From positions 25,470,501-25,534,500 of the forward strand of contig CAMQGK010000110.1 of NCBI GenBank assembly GCA_947000775.1: a DNA stretch of 64,000 nucleotides, read 5' to 3'. Source of the DNA: Pterois miles. Lineage: Eukaryota; Chordata; Actinopteri; Perciformes; Scorpaenidae. The position numbers were made by a program, and so were the translations under genes. Shown one piece after another: positions 38,161 to 50,457 of this stretch. A model generated the notes under the pieces. That model was given only the letters and a program-made list of their open reading frames with translations. It did not search any database and had not been told where the DNA came from. How positions within the stretch are numbered: the stretch's first letter is position 1; each line of letters begins with the position of its first letter.

Positions 38161-39850
38161 AACTGTAGTTTCACAGCAACTATTGCACAATGGATTCTAA
38201 GTCAAGACAAACAAGTTATGTCAAAACATCTATAGAAACCATTCCTGCAGCATAATCCACCATGTTGCCTTTGAAGCACATTGTATGTGACAACCACTCA
38301 CAGGTTCACTGCAACATAGCGAACAGTAAAAAAATATTAAAAATATCGAGGATCACAATGTTACATTTTGTGATACTGAATCAATTCTCAAAAACACTGT
38401 ATAAACTTTAAATTAATGGTTTACATGCAAAGATCAACTCAGTAAATAAATAAATAAATATTTCAGTTTATTACACGGCTTTGTTGGATGCTTTGGTCAA
38501 TCTCTGCATTTTATGGTCTGTTATTTCTAAATAGGAGACTGTGTCTCTGGCCGCAGTTCTGATGTTGGACTTTGGCAGACTGTTTTTTTTTTTTGTCAAA
38601 TTATTGATCTCTTAAGTAATTAGTTGTGCATTATCACTTACATACGTTCTCAAAGTCATGCTATGATGTTGGATGTTACAGGGACTGTGTTGAAGTGTTG
38701 TAAATGCAGATCCCACTGTTCTGACTAAATAAGGAGAAATAAGTTTGTACTCAGATTTGATGCATATGTGGGGGTGTTTTTTACAATGATGTTTTCTTTA
38801 AATTAGATTTTAACAAATCACAATATATCGCCCTTGCTTACTGTGTTGCAATATATTGAGTTGTAACCCTTGTGTCATGATATGTGTCATGACAGCCCTA
38901 GTCGGGAAATACACTGGCATTTTCATGTCACACTATTGCCATGTCATAGCTCCTCAGCCCCAACCAAAGTAGCATCTTGTTTACTTCATGAGTTACAGAA
39001 GTGGGGACGTGCATTCATATGTACACTGCGTTGGTAGGTGTATGTCACACTCATTCCTGTGTTGTGTGTTATGTCCTCCACCATTCACCATATGTGAATC
39101 CTCTCTGGTCATCCAAGTGTCTCTTGAACTAATGAGCCACAATGCTTTGCTGTTCCCTCACACACTTTATCTGCTTGATTTCACATTTCTCCTTGCCTCT
39201 TTGAAGCCATTAGTTGAGACTGTTGAAGCTCTCTGTATGTGTGTGTTTGCCTTTACGTACACGGAGCGCCAAACTCTCACCTGCTATGAATAATTGATCC
39301 GCTGAATCTAGGCCGCATGAGGTTTGTATGCAAGGAGGCAGCTGCTGCAGAGCAGGAGGGTACCTTACAGTTTGTTTTAAGAGAAACATGTAAGGGGTAC
39401 CAGGAGGGGGAGAACTAGTGAGCTGGAAAATGTCACCTTTCAGTGCAGGTACATAGGTCTTTACTGACCTGATAGTTCCAGTGCAGAGCTGTGCACCTTC
39501 TAAATCATTAATCCACAAAAGCTTTTAGTTGCATGTACAAGAGGCAGGATGTGTTGTGTGCATCTCCAAGGTTAGTGAATGTCATTTCTACACACCATCA
39601 CAACATGATGCAATTTTAATCAGCGGTTTCAAGTAGCCTTTCAGTCGCAACAATGTCTGATATTAAGAGGACGAGGTGGCGGAACGGAGGTTGTTGACAT
39701 TGAGAAAACATGTCTCAGAGTTCACAAAACACAATTTTCTCTTTTTATTTCCTGTTGATAACCAAGCAGCAACATAATAACAATTCAGGAGCTAAAACAA
39801 ATTGAATATTGGTCTGGTACAACATGATATTCATGTTAATAAATGGATAT
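38161..39850. other. no gene recognised
   Basis: No exon-like frame. Short (AAAT)n at 38443-38460 only. Confidence 0.45.
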
Positions 39851-39852
39851 TG

Positions 39853-40075
39853 TTAAGGCGGTGTAGGCAGTATATTTTCATCATAATTGGGAAAAAAAAC
39901 CCATAATAGCTTTCAGCATATTGTAATTCAGGTGGTCTGAGAGAAAACTAGACTTCTTCATCTCCTCATGGCTCTGTTTTCAGGCTTTAGAGGATCGAAC
40001 CCATGATGCAATATTTTGGCCTATTACAGGTCATTTCAGAGAGAGGGTTCCTATTGGCTGTTCTACAAATACAGA
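39853..40075 (-). mobile_element. TTAA-type MITE, family 1, truncated
   Basis: Starts TTAAGGCGGTGTAGGCAGTA and shares ATAATAGCTTTCAGCATATT..., CAGGTCATTTCAGAGAGAGG and TGGCTGTTCT with the minus-strand copy at 61339-61899. The remainder is absent. Confidence 0.65.
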
Positions 40076-41184
40076 TGCACATGCATGTCCCCAGACTGTG
40101 AAAGCCTGATTCAATGGCTGAACATCCTGCAAAAAGTTACTATTCCAGTATCGGCAACAACTGCCTGAACAGCAAAGCGACCCAGAAAAGGACGACGGTC
40201 TTATCAAAAAGAGTTGAACAATACCAGCAAAGCTTTTAAGAAATGCAGAGAAAATGTTGCTAATAGTTTTAGCTTTCTGCTTATGGCTGCAGCTATGGCA
40301 GTAGTAGCTTGGGGAAAGCCTCATTTCCTCTCCATCTCTCTGATAATTCTGCTTGAGCTCACCACAACAGCTGATATAACAACGCCAGGATCACAGTGAT
40401 GATTAAGATGATGGTTGAAATGAATGACTAGTGCTCATACAGGTTACTGTGTGATGGATGATGTTTGAAATGAATGACTATTTCTTGGTCACTGTGGGGG
40501 GAGGGGACAGAGAGGGAGAGAGGAGAGCTGCAGAATGAGGGCTGTATTCACAAATTATGACATGTTTTTTTTTTTTTTTTACTTTTCCAGAAAACTGCTA
40601 ACCATGGCTTACCACTTGATTGCATTATGCTGAAAAAGTTATGAAGGATTGTTTGCCCAAAAAAAAAGCCAAACATAAACTGCCTCCCCTCATGTTCTCT
40701 CAAGCCATCCTCCTGTGGAATATAGTGTTTGAACTGACAGGTATTTGAGATGACATTAAGATAAAGATGCCGAGCAGATTGAGACAAATTGTGGGGTACA
40801 TCAGCATGCTATTACGCTGATTGCAACATTATATATAATAGCTTATTATATTTTTAGTGTCACTGCATGAATTCCAACAGGAGAAATACATCTTTCTATA
40901 ACTTCTGGTTGCAGCCCTGCACTGGCCATACTGCTCTGCTTCTCTAAACACTGTGTTAATTTACTAAATCCATGGGGAAATTTCACTATTTTGTTTGTCC
41001 CCTTCCACAGACACATCAAAGCAGAGTGAGTTTAAAGAGCAGCAGCCCTGGAGCTAATGCTCAGATTCTTCATAAGGTAACAGGTCCTCTGGTTCATGGA
41101 GTAACTACGGTAGCAGTGCTGCAGACCTCTTAAAAACATCCTCCCTCTAACATCCCCTCTCTCCCTTCTTCTTCTACTTCTCTA
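40076..41184. other. no gene recognised
   Basis: No exon-like frame or repeat match; T-run near 40565-40580. Confidence 0.45.
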
Positions 41185-41887
41185 TTAAAGAGGACATATT
41201 ATGCTCATTTTCAGGTTCATATGTGCATTTTGGGTTTCCACAAGAGCTTGTTTACATGCTTTAATGTTCAAAAAACACATTATTAACACATTATTTTTCT
41301 CATACTGTCTGTCTGAATATACCAACCCTTACCAAAAAGAAGTTTATTCAAGTGTGCTATTAGTATACTTCTTTTAAACAAAATAAGAGTATTTTTTCAG
41401 TGTATTTTTTATGTACTTATGAGAGATATTAACAAAAGTATGCATAAGTAAATTTGGCTCATAGGTATACAGAAGAGTTGAAATATTCTTGCCTTATAGG
41501 CCTACAGGAAGGTATACCCAGCTTGTAATTCCTTTTTGGTAGAAATTAAAGTATGTATTCCTCCCTCTGAAATGTTTCGTTTTAGTGCCTGTCTCTTTCA
41601 GGCCCCCTCCCAAAAAAGCCCATTCTCCTCTGATTGGCTTGCAAAAAAAATACAGTGCACTTTTGCAAATGTAGTTCTCAAGCCATGGGTGATACTCTAA
41701 TGAGCCTGCATGTGACATAGGAAGGGGAGCCATATCTGAATGGCTAGTTGAATCACATCTAGGTAGCCCACAAAAACTCTCTGGGTCATCTTATTTCGCA
41801 GTTTGTGGGTTGGTGGGCATACCAGATACGCTAATGCCTGTGCACAAGCATTGAAGAAGTGACTTTTTCATGAAATGTCCTCTTTAA
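41185..41887 (+). mobile_element. TTAA-flanked MITE, family 5, complete
   Basis: A 703-bp element with ends TTAAAGAGGACATATTATG and ATGAAATGTCCTCTTTAA; the outer 13 bp of the inverted repeats match exactly. Contains GGTTTCCACAAGAGCTTG, GCCTGTCTCTTTCAGGCCCC and CTCTGATTGG, typical of a common fish repeat as I recall it. No transposase frame. Confidence 0.8.
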
Positions 41888-43237
41888 GTTAGCTGGAGTT
41901 ATCACAGTAAAAGATTTGTCCAAGATATGTCTTTGTCATTTACTGCTTTCCTCTGCGTCTGTCTGCTTGCTGTCACAGTATCGCCGCAACTCAATTGTCA
42001 CTTTGACAGAGACACGCAATGATTGGCTGTGCTGCACTCTGTCATTGACATACGTGCGCATGATTGAACAAGACTGGACGAGCCAGGCAGAGTGACAGCC
42101 ATCCAGCCTGCTGCTGAAAGCTATAAACTCAGCTCCAAACAGAGAATAACTGTGTCTCCAATGTGTGAAACCAGAGGCAGCGGGTGATCAGAGTCCTTCT
42201 TATCTGCTTAGTCTTATGCTCAGTGTGTAACAGACTTGGTTCAACTATCAAAAGGTATTTTAATTAGCAGCATTGATTTATATACAATACATCTAAATTA
42301 GTCAAAGACAAAACCAAAGTTTATCCATACTAAGTCCACTAAATCCAGAATTTCAGTGACATTTACGTAAAAAATATGTTGACCAGTCATGTCAAATTAC
42401 AGCAGCTTTATGTTATCCCTTTGCATTTTTTCATTCATTCATAATTGAATCACGTAATTTCTGTATTAATTATTAATAATTATTCGGTATTATTCGGTAA
42501 TTCATAGCAATTCAGCATGTCTAGTATGTTTCACTATATGTACTATAATGTTGGTAGTAGTTTCGCTAAATTTAAAGAGGACCTATTCTACTTCTTTGCA
42601 GCTTCATATGTGTATTTTGGGTTTCTACTAGAACATGTACTTTAATATTCAAAAAACATTTTTCTCATACCGGCTGTGCTGCAGCACCTCTTTTCACCCT
42701 CTGTCTGAAACGCTCTGTTTGGGCTCAGAAATAAATCGAACTGGAATTTGCCACATGTTGTGATAATGAGACAGATTTACCATGCATTTTAATACCACTA
42801 TAGCTTGTGAGATGACACCAATACCAAAACTAATCTTGTATATTGTGAAATGGGCTGTAAAGATTTCTCTACATCTTAAGAGCTCCTACATTATGTCAAG
42901 CAACTTCAACCATGAAGGATAATTATGAGCTACTTCACCGACAGGAACTGCATTATAAATGCTCTCTATCACCTGCTGAACTACATATAGATACACTTTG
43001 GATGATTTATATGTTGGTAGAACCATTAGTTTATTGTGGCCAGTGCAGAGCGATACCGCCACAGGGAGTGCAATATATTTGAATCATTTGGCTTTGTGCT
43101 GTCAAGATGAATGAATGTAGTTTGTGGCTGATAATGTTGCCCCCAACAGCGGTGATTTGGATGGTGTGCCTGTGTATGTTTGTGCATTGCATGTATGCAT
43201 GTGTATGTGCAGTTTCCCGCCATATGGCATTTATCAA
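41888..43237. other. no gene recognised outside the family-5 fragment
   Basis: No exon-like frame; AT-rich with short ATTATTAAT simple sequence near 42465-42500. Confidence 0.4.
42571..42745 (+). mobile_element. TTAA-type MITE, family 5, 5' fragment
   Basis: TTTAAAGAGGACCTATTCTA, TTTTGGGTTTCTACTAGAAC and TTCAAAAAACA repeat the left part of 41185-41887; the right part is missing. Confidence 0.75.
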
Positions 43238-43535
43238 CACGTGACTGTGGTTCAGAAGATAGAGCAGGTTCTCCACCAATCGGAAGGTCGGTGGTTGGAT
43301 GCCCGGGTGCTCCCTTTTGTCCTTGAGCAAGACACTTATCCCCATATTGCTCCCGAAGGCTCAGCCCTCGGTGTGTGAATGATTTAAATTAGATCCTGAT
43401 GGGCAAAGTTGGCACCTTGCAATGTAGCCTCCGCCATCAGTGTATGAATGTGTGTGAATGGGTGAATGCTGATATGAATTGTAAAACACTTTTAGTGGTT
43501 GGAAATGCAAGTCCATTTACCATCTATCAACCTTC
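43238..43535 (+). mobile_element. tRNA-derived SINE
   Basis: tRNA-like head GACTGTGGTTCAGAAGATAG with B-box-like GGTGGTTGGATGCC at about 43289-43302, followed by TTGAGCAAGACACTTATCCC, TGCTCCCGAAGGCTC and the 3' block AAATGCAAGTCCATTTACCA, typical of fish V-SINE-like elements (from memory). Differs from the minus-strand SINE at 31860. Confidence 0.8.
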
Positions 43536-44527
43536 AACAGACTGCTGTGAAGAGACCAGCGGGTACAGATGTGCTAATACATGTAAGCAAATGGCATTAG
43601 CACCTAACTAGACCTCCATTAAGTGTGTTAAAGTAAAATGTAGGTATTAAACATCTGTGAATAGCTTAGCCTTCAGCCATCCGCCTCTCTGTCTGGCCTC
43701 TCTCGGTATTTCAGTTTCCATCCTTGAAATAAATGACACTCTGTGCAAATCTTCCCCTTTTATTCTGTACATGCTCCATATGGTGCCGCTTGTTTGGAAG
43801 AGTTATTTTTAGGGCCCTCTGATTCCTGAACCTGAGAAACACTGCTGTCACTCACATCGTCTCTGCCCTTTTTATGTTTGACTTCCCTCTGGTTTCGCTT
43901 GCTTGCTTTTACGTTTGTGTGTTGAGTTCCACACAAACTTAGTATTCTCTCTCTATCTACAGTTTTTCACCACATCTTTTTACCTTCGTCGTCTGTCACT
44001 TTGTTCGTTTCAAATTCATCGACAGGGGCGCCTCATTGACCAGCCACAATACCAAACGGCCATAAAATAGCACTTAGCAGACATAAATATCAATACTGCA
44101 CTGAACACACTGGTCCATTTAGCCCTGACATATAACGGCACTCTGTATGCCAACATGCTACTGGGCTGGGTGACTGGGCCCCAGTTCTCACCTGCTCTCT
44201 CCACCTAAACTGTCCTTCTGCCTCGGCATGGATGCAGTCAGAAACATGAAGCGGTTCAGCCCTTTGACGCTAAGCCAAGCCGACAGAAGAATGATCAGAT
44301 CATACTTAATGAGAGTAACAGTGTTGACACTTAACAGTTTCACAAGCACTCACTGTGCCAACACACATGGCCTGAAATAAAGGAATCACACATGCAATAG
44401 AACAACTAAATGGAAATCATCAGAGCAGGCCCTGCTGGTCTGAAGAGCAGCTTTGTGCATCCTAATTTGGGACTTCTGAACATTTTTTTTTTTTTTTTAA
44501 TAGTTTCTGAATGTCCAAAATAAAAGA
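43536..44527. other. no gene recognised
   Basis: No exon-like frame or repeat match found; T-run at 44485-44500. Confidence 0.45.
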
Positions 44528-44536
44528 GTATTTTTT

Positions 44537-45567
44537 TAGGGCTGTTAAAGTTAACACAATAATAACGCGTTAATGCAACTTGCAGTTTTTAAGTTGTAGT
44601 GGGCTCAGTTTTATAGCTAGAATGAAGAGCTGGCATCATACGAAACTAGAAAACTTATATACATACGTAATGAAGGAGGCTAAATTTTCACTAGGGTAAA
44701 CTATCATGGCCATTTCTGAGGGTTTCTGGACAATATTTGTCAGGTTTTGTCCTATCAATTAATTTCTAATGACATGTACATATACCATATATACATACAA
44801 TTGCATAAAGCATTTGTCCCCTCCCATGTTGATAAGCATATCACAATAGTAACACAATAATAACACGTTAATGCAAATTAATTTTAACGCCACTAATTCC
44901 TTTAACACATAAATGCAGCTTGGTATTTTTAGGTTTTAACAGGTTTAGTCTTAAAGCTAGAGAGACGTTACATCAGATAAAACTAGAAAACCAAAGAAAT
45001 CCATTGCTACCGACAACATCATACTACCTTGTGTCAAAGGAGGCTAAATAACGCTCCAAACTTATGCGTAGAAAAACTGGCATGGACATTTTCAAACAGG
45101 TCCCCTGAACTCTGACGTCAAGATATGTGAATGAAAATGGGTTCTATGGTTACCCACGAGTCTCCCCGTTGCAGACATGCCCACTTTATGATAATCATGC
45201 ATGCAGACATGTGGTTTGGGGCAAGTCATATTCAAGTCAGCACACTGACGCACTGACAGCTGTTATTGCCTGTTGACTGTATGTATGATTTGAGCATATT
45301 TTTTTTTTTATGCTAAATGCAGTACCTGTGAGAATTACTGGACGATCTATGTCATTGTTTTCTGTCATTAATTGATTTCCAATAACAAACATATACATAC
45401 ATTTGAATAAAGCAGCATATTTGTCCATTCCCATGTATATTAAATACTTGACAATCTCCCTTTAAGGTACATTTTGAACAGATGAAAAATGTGTGATCAA
45501 TCGCAATTAACTATTGACAATCATGCAATTAATCGTGATTAAATATTTCAATCAATTGACAGCCCTG
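44537..45567 (+). mobile_element. composite hAT-like element (internally duplicated)
   Basis: Ends TAGGGCTGTTAAAGTTAAC and CAATTGACAGCCCTG are flanked by GTATTTTT on both sides (44528-44535 and 45568-45575). Inside, the 5' portion is present twice: AACACAATAATAACGCGTTA at 44553 and AACACAATAATAACACGTTA at about 44850, the first copy stopping at CCATGTTGATAAGCATAT. Confidence 0.8.
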
Positions 45568-45575
45568 GTATTTTT

Positions 45576-47160
45576 GTGAAGTTTGTGTGATGAGGTGAAC
45601 GGAGGTAAAAGCTGATTGATCTCTCTCATAAAATCTATATCAATCCCAAAAGAGGAGACGGAGAAAAAGAGAAGACAGAAGAAGAAAAAAGAGCTTGAAC
45701 TCATCAAGAAGATATCCTCAATATTTAATGAATTCATTGTATATAGTAATTAGACTATCAGCTCTGTGTGACCTAATTTATTTGTAGTGTGCTAGCATGA
45801 GATAAGACATAAGGCCTGTTACGATGCTGCTCCAATACAGACAGAAACACAATCTCTGTTTGCTGATGCCTCTGTGCCAGAAGGATATCACCGCGACAAC
45901 AACATGCTATATTTCTGAAATATTTCCATTCTGCTGCATTTCTCGGAGATCTCAGCATTGTCACTGTTCTCTCCCATTTCCCTTTCATTCACTAGAAGAA
46001 TAGACAGGCAACCTTATGAGGCAATATTGCCTGCAGTGGAGCCGGGGAATGGCAAATGAGACAAAATCTATAACGTTCTGTGGCAGGCTGTGAAAAAAAA
46101 AAAAAAAGCAAATATTCTTGGGCAGAAGTGTTGCTGGTCACAGCTGTTGGTGAGACTGTTCATGTGTGAGTTTGCTGTTCCGTCAGAAAAATAATGGCAG
46201 TAATCAGTGCTTTTAACAAGTCAACAGAGACTTTCTTTTAAAATGGTAATGAGAAACAGCTTGGGTTTTGTGCCATTATTGCTGTTTCTTTATGCTTTAA
46301 GAATTAATGTTTGCATTGGTGCTTTTGTTCCAACAATGTTAATTAAAATAAATAGGCAATCACTGACCCATACTGGAAATGTCAGACACTGATGTTCTAT
46401 TCAGCTTGCTGTGAAACCAAAGCTTTTATAAACTAATAGAAATAGAAAATTATTTTTTTTCTGTAAAACTCATCATTTATTGATGTTTCTCCCTATTGTA
46501 TTATTTGGTGTTGTTAATATTGACAGGGTTTGCCCTAGTTAATTAAAAGATGCCTGAGATTAAACAGTGTCCTATAATGTTGAGTTTCTGATAACATATG
46601 AGGGATGCAAAATAAACGATGTGCTCTGAGCAGAGAGGGTCAGCATTCAAATAGTTGCAGTAATATTAATGTAGTTATTTTTAACACATCATCCAATACT
46701 GAAGCCTGGCAACTTGCATGACTTGACAGTAGATGGGTGTGTTTTTTTTTGTTTTTTTTTTCAAAGACATAAAAACAACTTAAATCTCATCAGGGCCGCT
46801 TTTCATTGTATGCACAACCTCCAATTTCCTCCAGCCAGAACAGCAGTGCTAAAAGCTCTTGTTCTATTTGCTTTTTTTATTTTATTTTTTTTTGTAAATA
46901 GTATTTTATTGATTTTTTTACACATTGTCACATTTTGGTCAACAAATCAAATAACTACTATATGCAAAATAATAGCAATATGAAAATAAAATATGTACAA
47001 CATCATAAGATCTAGATAAAATACAAAAAGAGACACAAATCACATACTTATTCCTACATTAATCTGCACCATGGTCTAATCTAATTCCCAAGCAGCCGAT
47101 TCATTTTGACACATAAAGAGTGTGTGTGTGTATTTGCACTATTAACTTCCACCTAGACCG
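45576..47160. other. no gene recognised
   Basis: No exon-like frame or repeat match. A- and T-runs at 46092-46106, 46741-46760 and 46870-46892. Confidence 0.45.
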
Positions 47161-47546
47161 TTAAAGGTACAGTATGTAGGATTTAATGAGATCTAGTGGT
47201 GTGGTTTCAGATTGCAATCAACTGAGTACCCCTCCACTCACTCCTCCCTTTCTAAGACTGTGGTAACATGAGTTGACGCTGGCGGTAACGCTGTTCGCTT
47301 ACCGAGCTTATCGAGGCCATGCTGACCACATCTGTTCTGTGCAACTGCAAAACCATGGTGGAGCAACATGGCTGACTCCATGAAGAGGACCTGCTCCCTC
47401 TGTAGATATGAAGGGCTCATTCTAAGCTAATAATAACACAATGATTTTTAGTTTCAGGTGATTATACACTAATGAAACACAGTTATGAATTTTATATTCC
47501 ATTTCTGCTAATATCCCCCCTAAAATGCTACATACTGTACCTTTAA
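47161..47546 (-). mobile_element. TTAA-flanked MITE, family 2, complete
   Basis: A 386-bp element with perfect 19-bp terminal inverted repeats TTAAAGGTACAGTATGTAG at 47161-47179 and 47528-47546, both ending in TTAA. It is the complete member of the family seen at 4455, 21255 and 56927. The TTAAAGG start fits T2/Kolobok-type ends; piggyBac is the alternative. Confidence 0.88.
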
Positions 47547-49066
47547 CAGTCCACACCGTTCTCATTCCCAGGGCATCAAATACCAAGGCTTTGTCTCGAT
47601 CGCTGGCGTACGATACTGCTGCACTAGGCGCCCCTTAGTGCCATATGAAATGCACTGTGTGTTTCATTAAATATGCTGTAAACACATTAAGGCAACAGGC
47701 TATAGGAGTGTGGTGACATAGTTTTAAAGCGAAAACACACTAAGGGTAGGTGGGAGTGGAGGTGGATGGAGACTGCTGTTCATGTCATGTGCATCATGTT
47801 ACAGTCAGCTGCTCATTTGTGTCGCTTGTTCACAATGTTCAGTTTCACTTCCATTGTACAAATGTAGTTTTAAACCTGACCATATTGTTTTTTCCTAGAT
47901 CTAAGTGGTTTTAACGCTAAAAATAAAGTGATGCCAAGGGGTTTTACAAAGAGGTGATATGTGACGAGTTGGGATGAGAATGTGTTGAACAGTCACACGT
48001 CTCAGTTTAGACTCATTGTCATGTCTTTTATTACAGAATATCCACCATATTACAGAGAGTGACTCGAAAGGGTGATAGCAACACCACACATGCTGTCAGT
48101 CAGGTTTTAAGTCACGTTCCTCCTCAGAAGAATGAGCCCATTCAGTCAATAATCAAATATATTGCTTCACCATTAATAACCACCGTGTGCATGAACATGA
48201 TGGTAAACATGTCTTTGATTGTGGAGTGAGTCGAGACATTATTTAGAAGCAGCCAATAGCGGGAGCGAAAACACCGGGGTGCTTATCGGAGTCTTTGGAG
48301 AGACACAGGAAATTGAGTTTGTCCAGTCTAATTATGGGCAGAGTCACGCAGCTCTACAGACATACCATTTCCCTCCCATTAGCAGAGATGTGTTATTCAT
48401 GAGGGCAAATCTAGTGTGAACTATGCCTCACTGATATTCTACACAGTCACTTCTCAGTCTACCAGGGGACCAAAGCCATTGTGTTTTATTCATTTATTTA
48501 TCTATTTCCGTTTCTGCGTCCCCGAAGAAAAAGGGAGTTTGGTGATGACGGGGTCACAGGGGTCAAACGTGCTGGTGAGGAGCTATCAATAGCACCTGTC
48601 AGCAGTAACCAATTGGGAGGGACGGGGGGTGATGGGAAGCTACACAGGGAGAGACTTGGAGGTGAAAGACTTGTGACGACAGTGATAACACGCAGCCCAG
48701 ACTCCAACCAGAGATAGCGGCACCTCTTCCTTTCCAAAAACACAGTCTCTCTCTTACAGAGCTCCCCTTTATTCTGCCCAATTCCAATAGGCACTATTGG
48801 CATATATAGGCTCTGTTGTGTCTAAAGCTATTTATATAATACAGTCTGGCCTGAATGGCTCATTGTGTAAGCGCACAATGTAGTTATGACACACATTAAT
48901 TTCTTACATTTTCATTTAAGCACAGCCTTACCACAAAATACATATTTTTTTACTCTGTGCTGAAAGCCAGTCTTCCTATTCAAAGCTGTATAAAAAAAAG
49001 CACCATTCAGCCTTCTGTGCTCGTCACATCCAAATCATTCATTCATTCCTAAACCTGATGCACGTG
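47547..49066. other. no gene recognised
   Basis: No exon-like frame or repeat match found. Confidence 0.45.
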
Positions 49067-49695
49067 TTAAAGCAGCAGTGGGCAGATTTGGAGCAAATAT
49101 GTTTAAAATATATATTTTTTTTTTTTTTTTAATAAAATGTTCACTATATCCTGACAGTAGTGAATGAGACAAGTAATCTGAAAAAAATCATGTGCCTCTG
49201 TGTGCTCTGGCAAAATTTCACAACCCGGAGCAACAACCAGTCAGAGCCGAGCCATCAGCAACTCTGTAATACCTATTTCTTGCATAAAATCTTTTCAGAA
49301 ACAAATGAGAAAGTTTGTGACCCGGTAGCCATGTTGAGACCAGTTGAGGAAATATCAAGCACCGCCCATCAGCTGGAGCGAACTGTCTCATTTTATAGCT
49401 AAACAGTAACTACAAGGTGTTTCTGAAAACATTTGAGGAGAGAAATAGACATTACAGTAACAGAATATTGATTCATATTTGATCAGCGCTTTCTACATTT
49501 ACCGTTTGAACGGAGTTTGCGAGTGATTAACAACTGCCTCTGTTGAATGAACAGCCAATAGGAAAGCTGTCTTTCTGAAATGACCTGTGACTGGCCGAAG
49601 TCTCCTGTCACAGGCTACACTATTACAATATGCGAAATTATTTTGAAATGTTTTGCCCTGTGATGCCAAAGATATTTTGCTTACTGCAGGTTTAA
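49067..49695 (+). mobile_element. TTAA-type MITE, family 1, complete
   Basis: A 629-bp element with ends TTAAAGCAGCAGTGGGCAG and GCTTACTGCAGGTTTAA, imperfect inverted repeats with TTAA at both extremes. Internal sequence colinear with 33-595 and reverse of 61339-61899. Confidence 0.8.
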
Positions 49696-50409
49696 TGCTT
49701 GGGAAGGTTACACATGTATACAGGTACATGCACTATGTGTGTGAATGCATGAATTTGTATTTCCATCTGTATTTAAATAGTGTTTTGAGGTGTAAATACA
49801 TTGGGTGCTGAGATCCGGCAGGTGTCAAAGTCTCCAATGGAAGTGCATGCTACACCAGCTTCAAAAGAGAGCACACATGCCTTCGATATGGCTGAAAACA
49901 AGGGGAAAATAATGCAGTCTTCTCCCTCACTCAATCTGCATGCAGAAGAGAGTGTATGAGATCCTTTTAATAGCATCCACATCATAAATTCACATCTTCT
50001 AAAGCCTCATCAGGGATGAAGTTTAAAGATTTTGTTCATGGGGAAGGAAGATAGGAAGATATTACACCCCTTATCCACCATGTTTTTCATAGTTTTCTCT
50101 GCAAACAGGCATTTGGCAGTAAAGCAGTAAAATCACACACTGAAAATGAATTTATTAAGCAGGGTAAAGAATCTATTACTTTGTCCTGACAAGCTGAGTA
50201 GAGCGAGAGAGGAGAGGAGGTGCATCCCTGTGTCCGACATGATAAGCAGATCAAATTGTCTCGCTATCTAGGCGGCGTCTACTTCGCTGTGTATCACCCT
50301 TATCACTGTCTGTCTGTCAACTGCTCTGATCATTCTCCTGTGAGAGATCTGCTACCCAATTCTATTGACATGCATGATGGAACGTGTTAATGGGAATAGC
50401 TCAAAGCCT

Positions 50410-50457
<48 letters not shown>

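Noticed and set aside
43238..43535. tRNA gene on the plus strand
   Set aside because: The A/B-box-like sequence belongs to a SINE head; no cloverleaf of functional quality.
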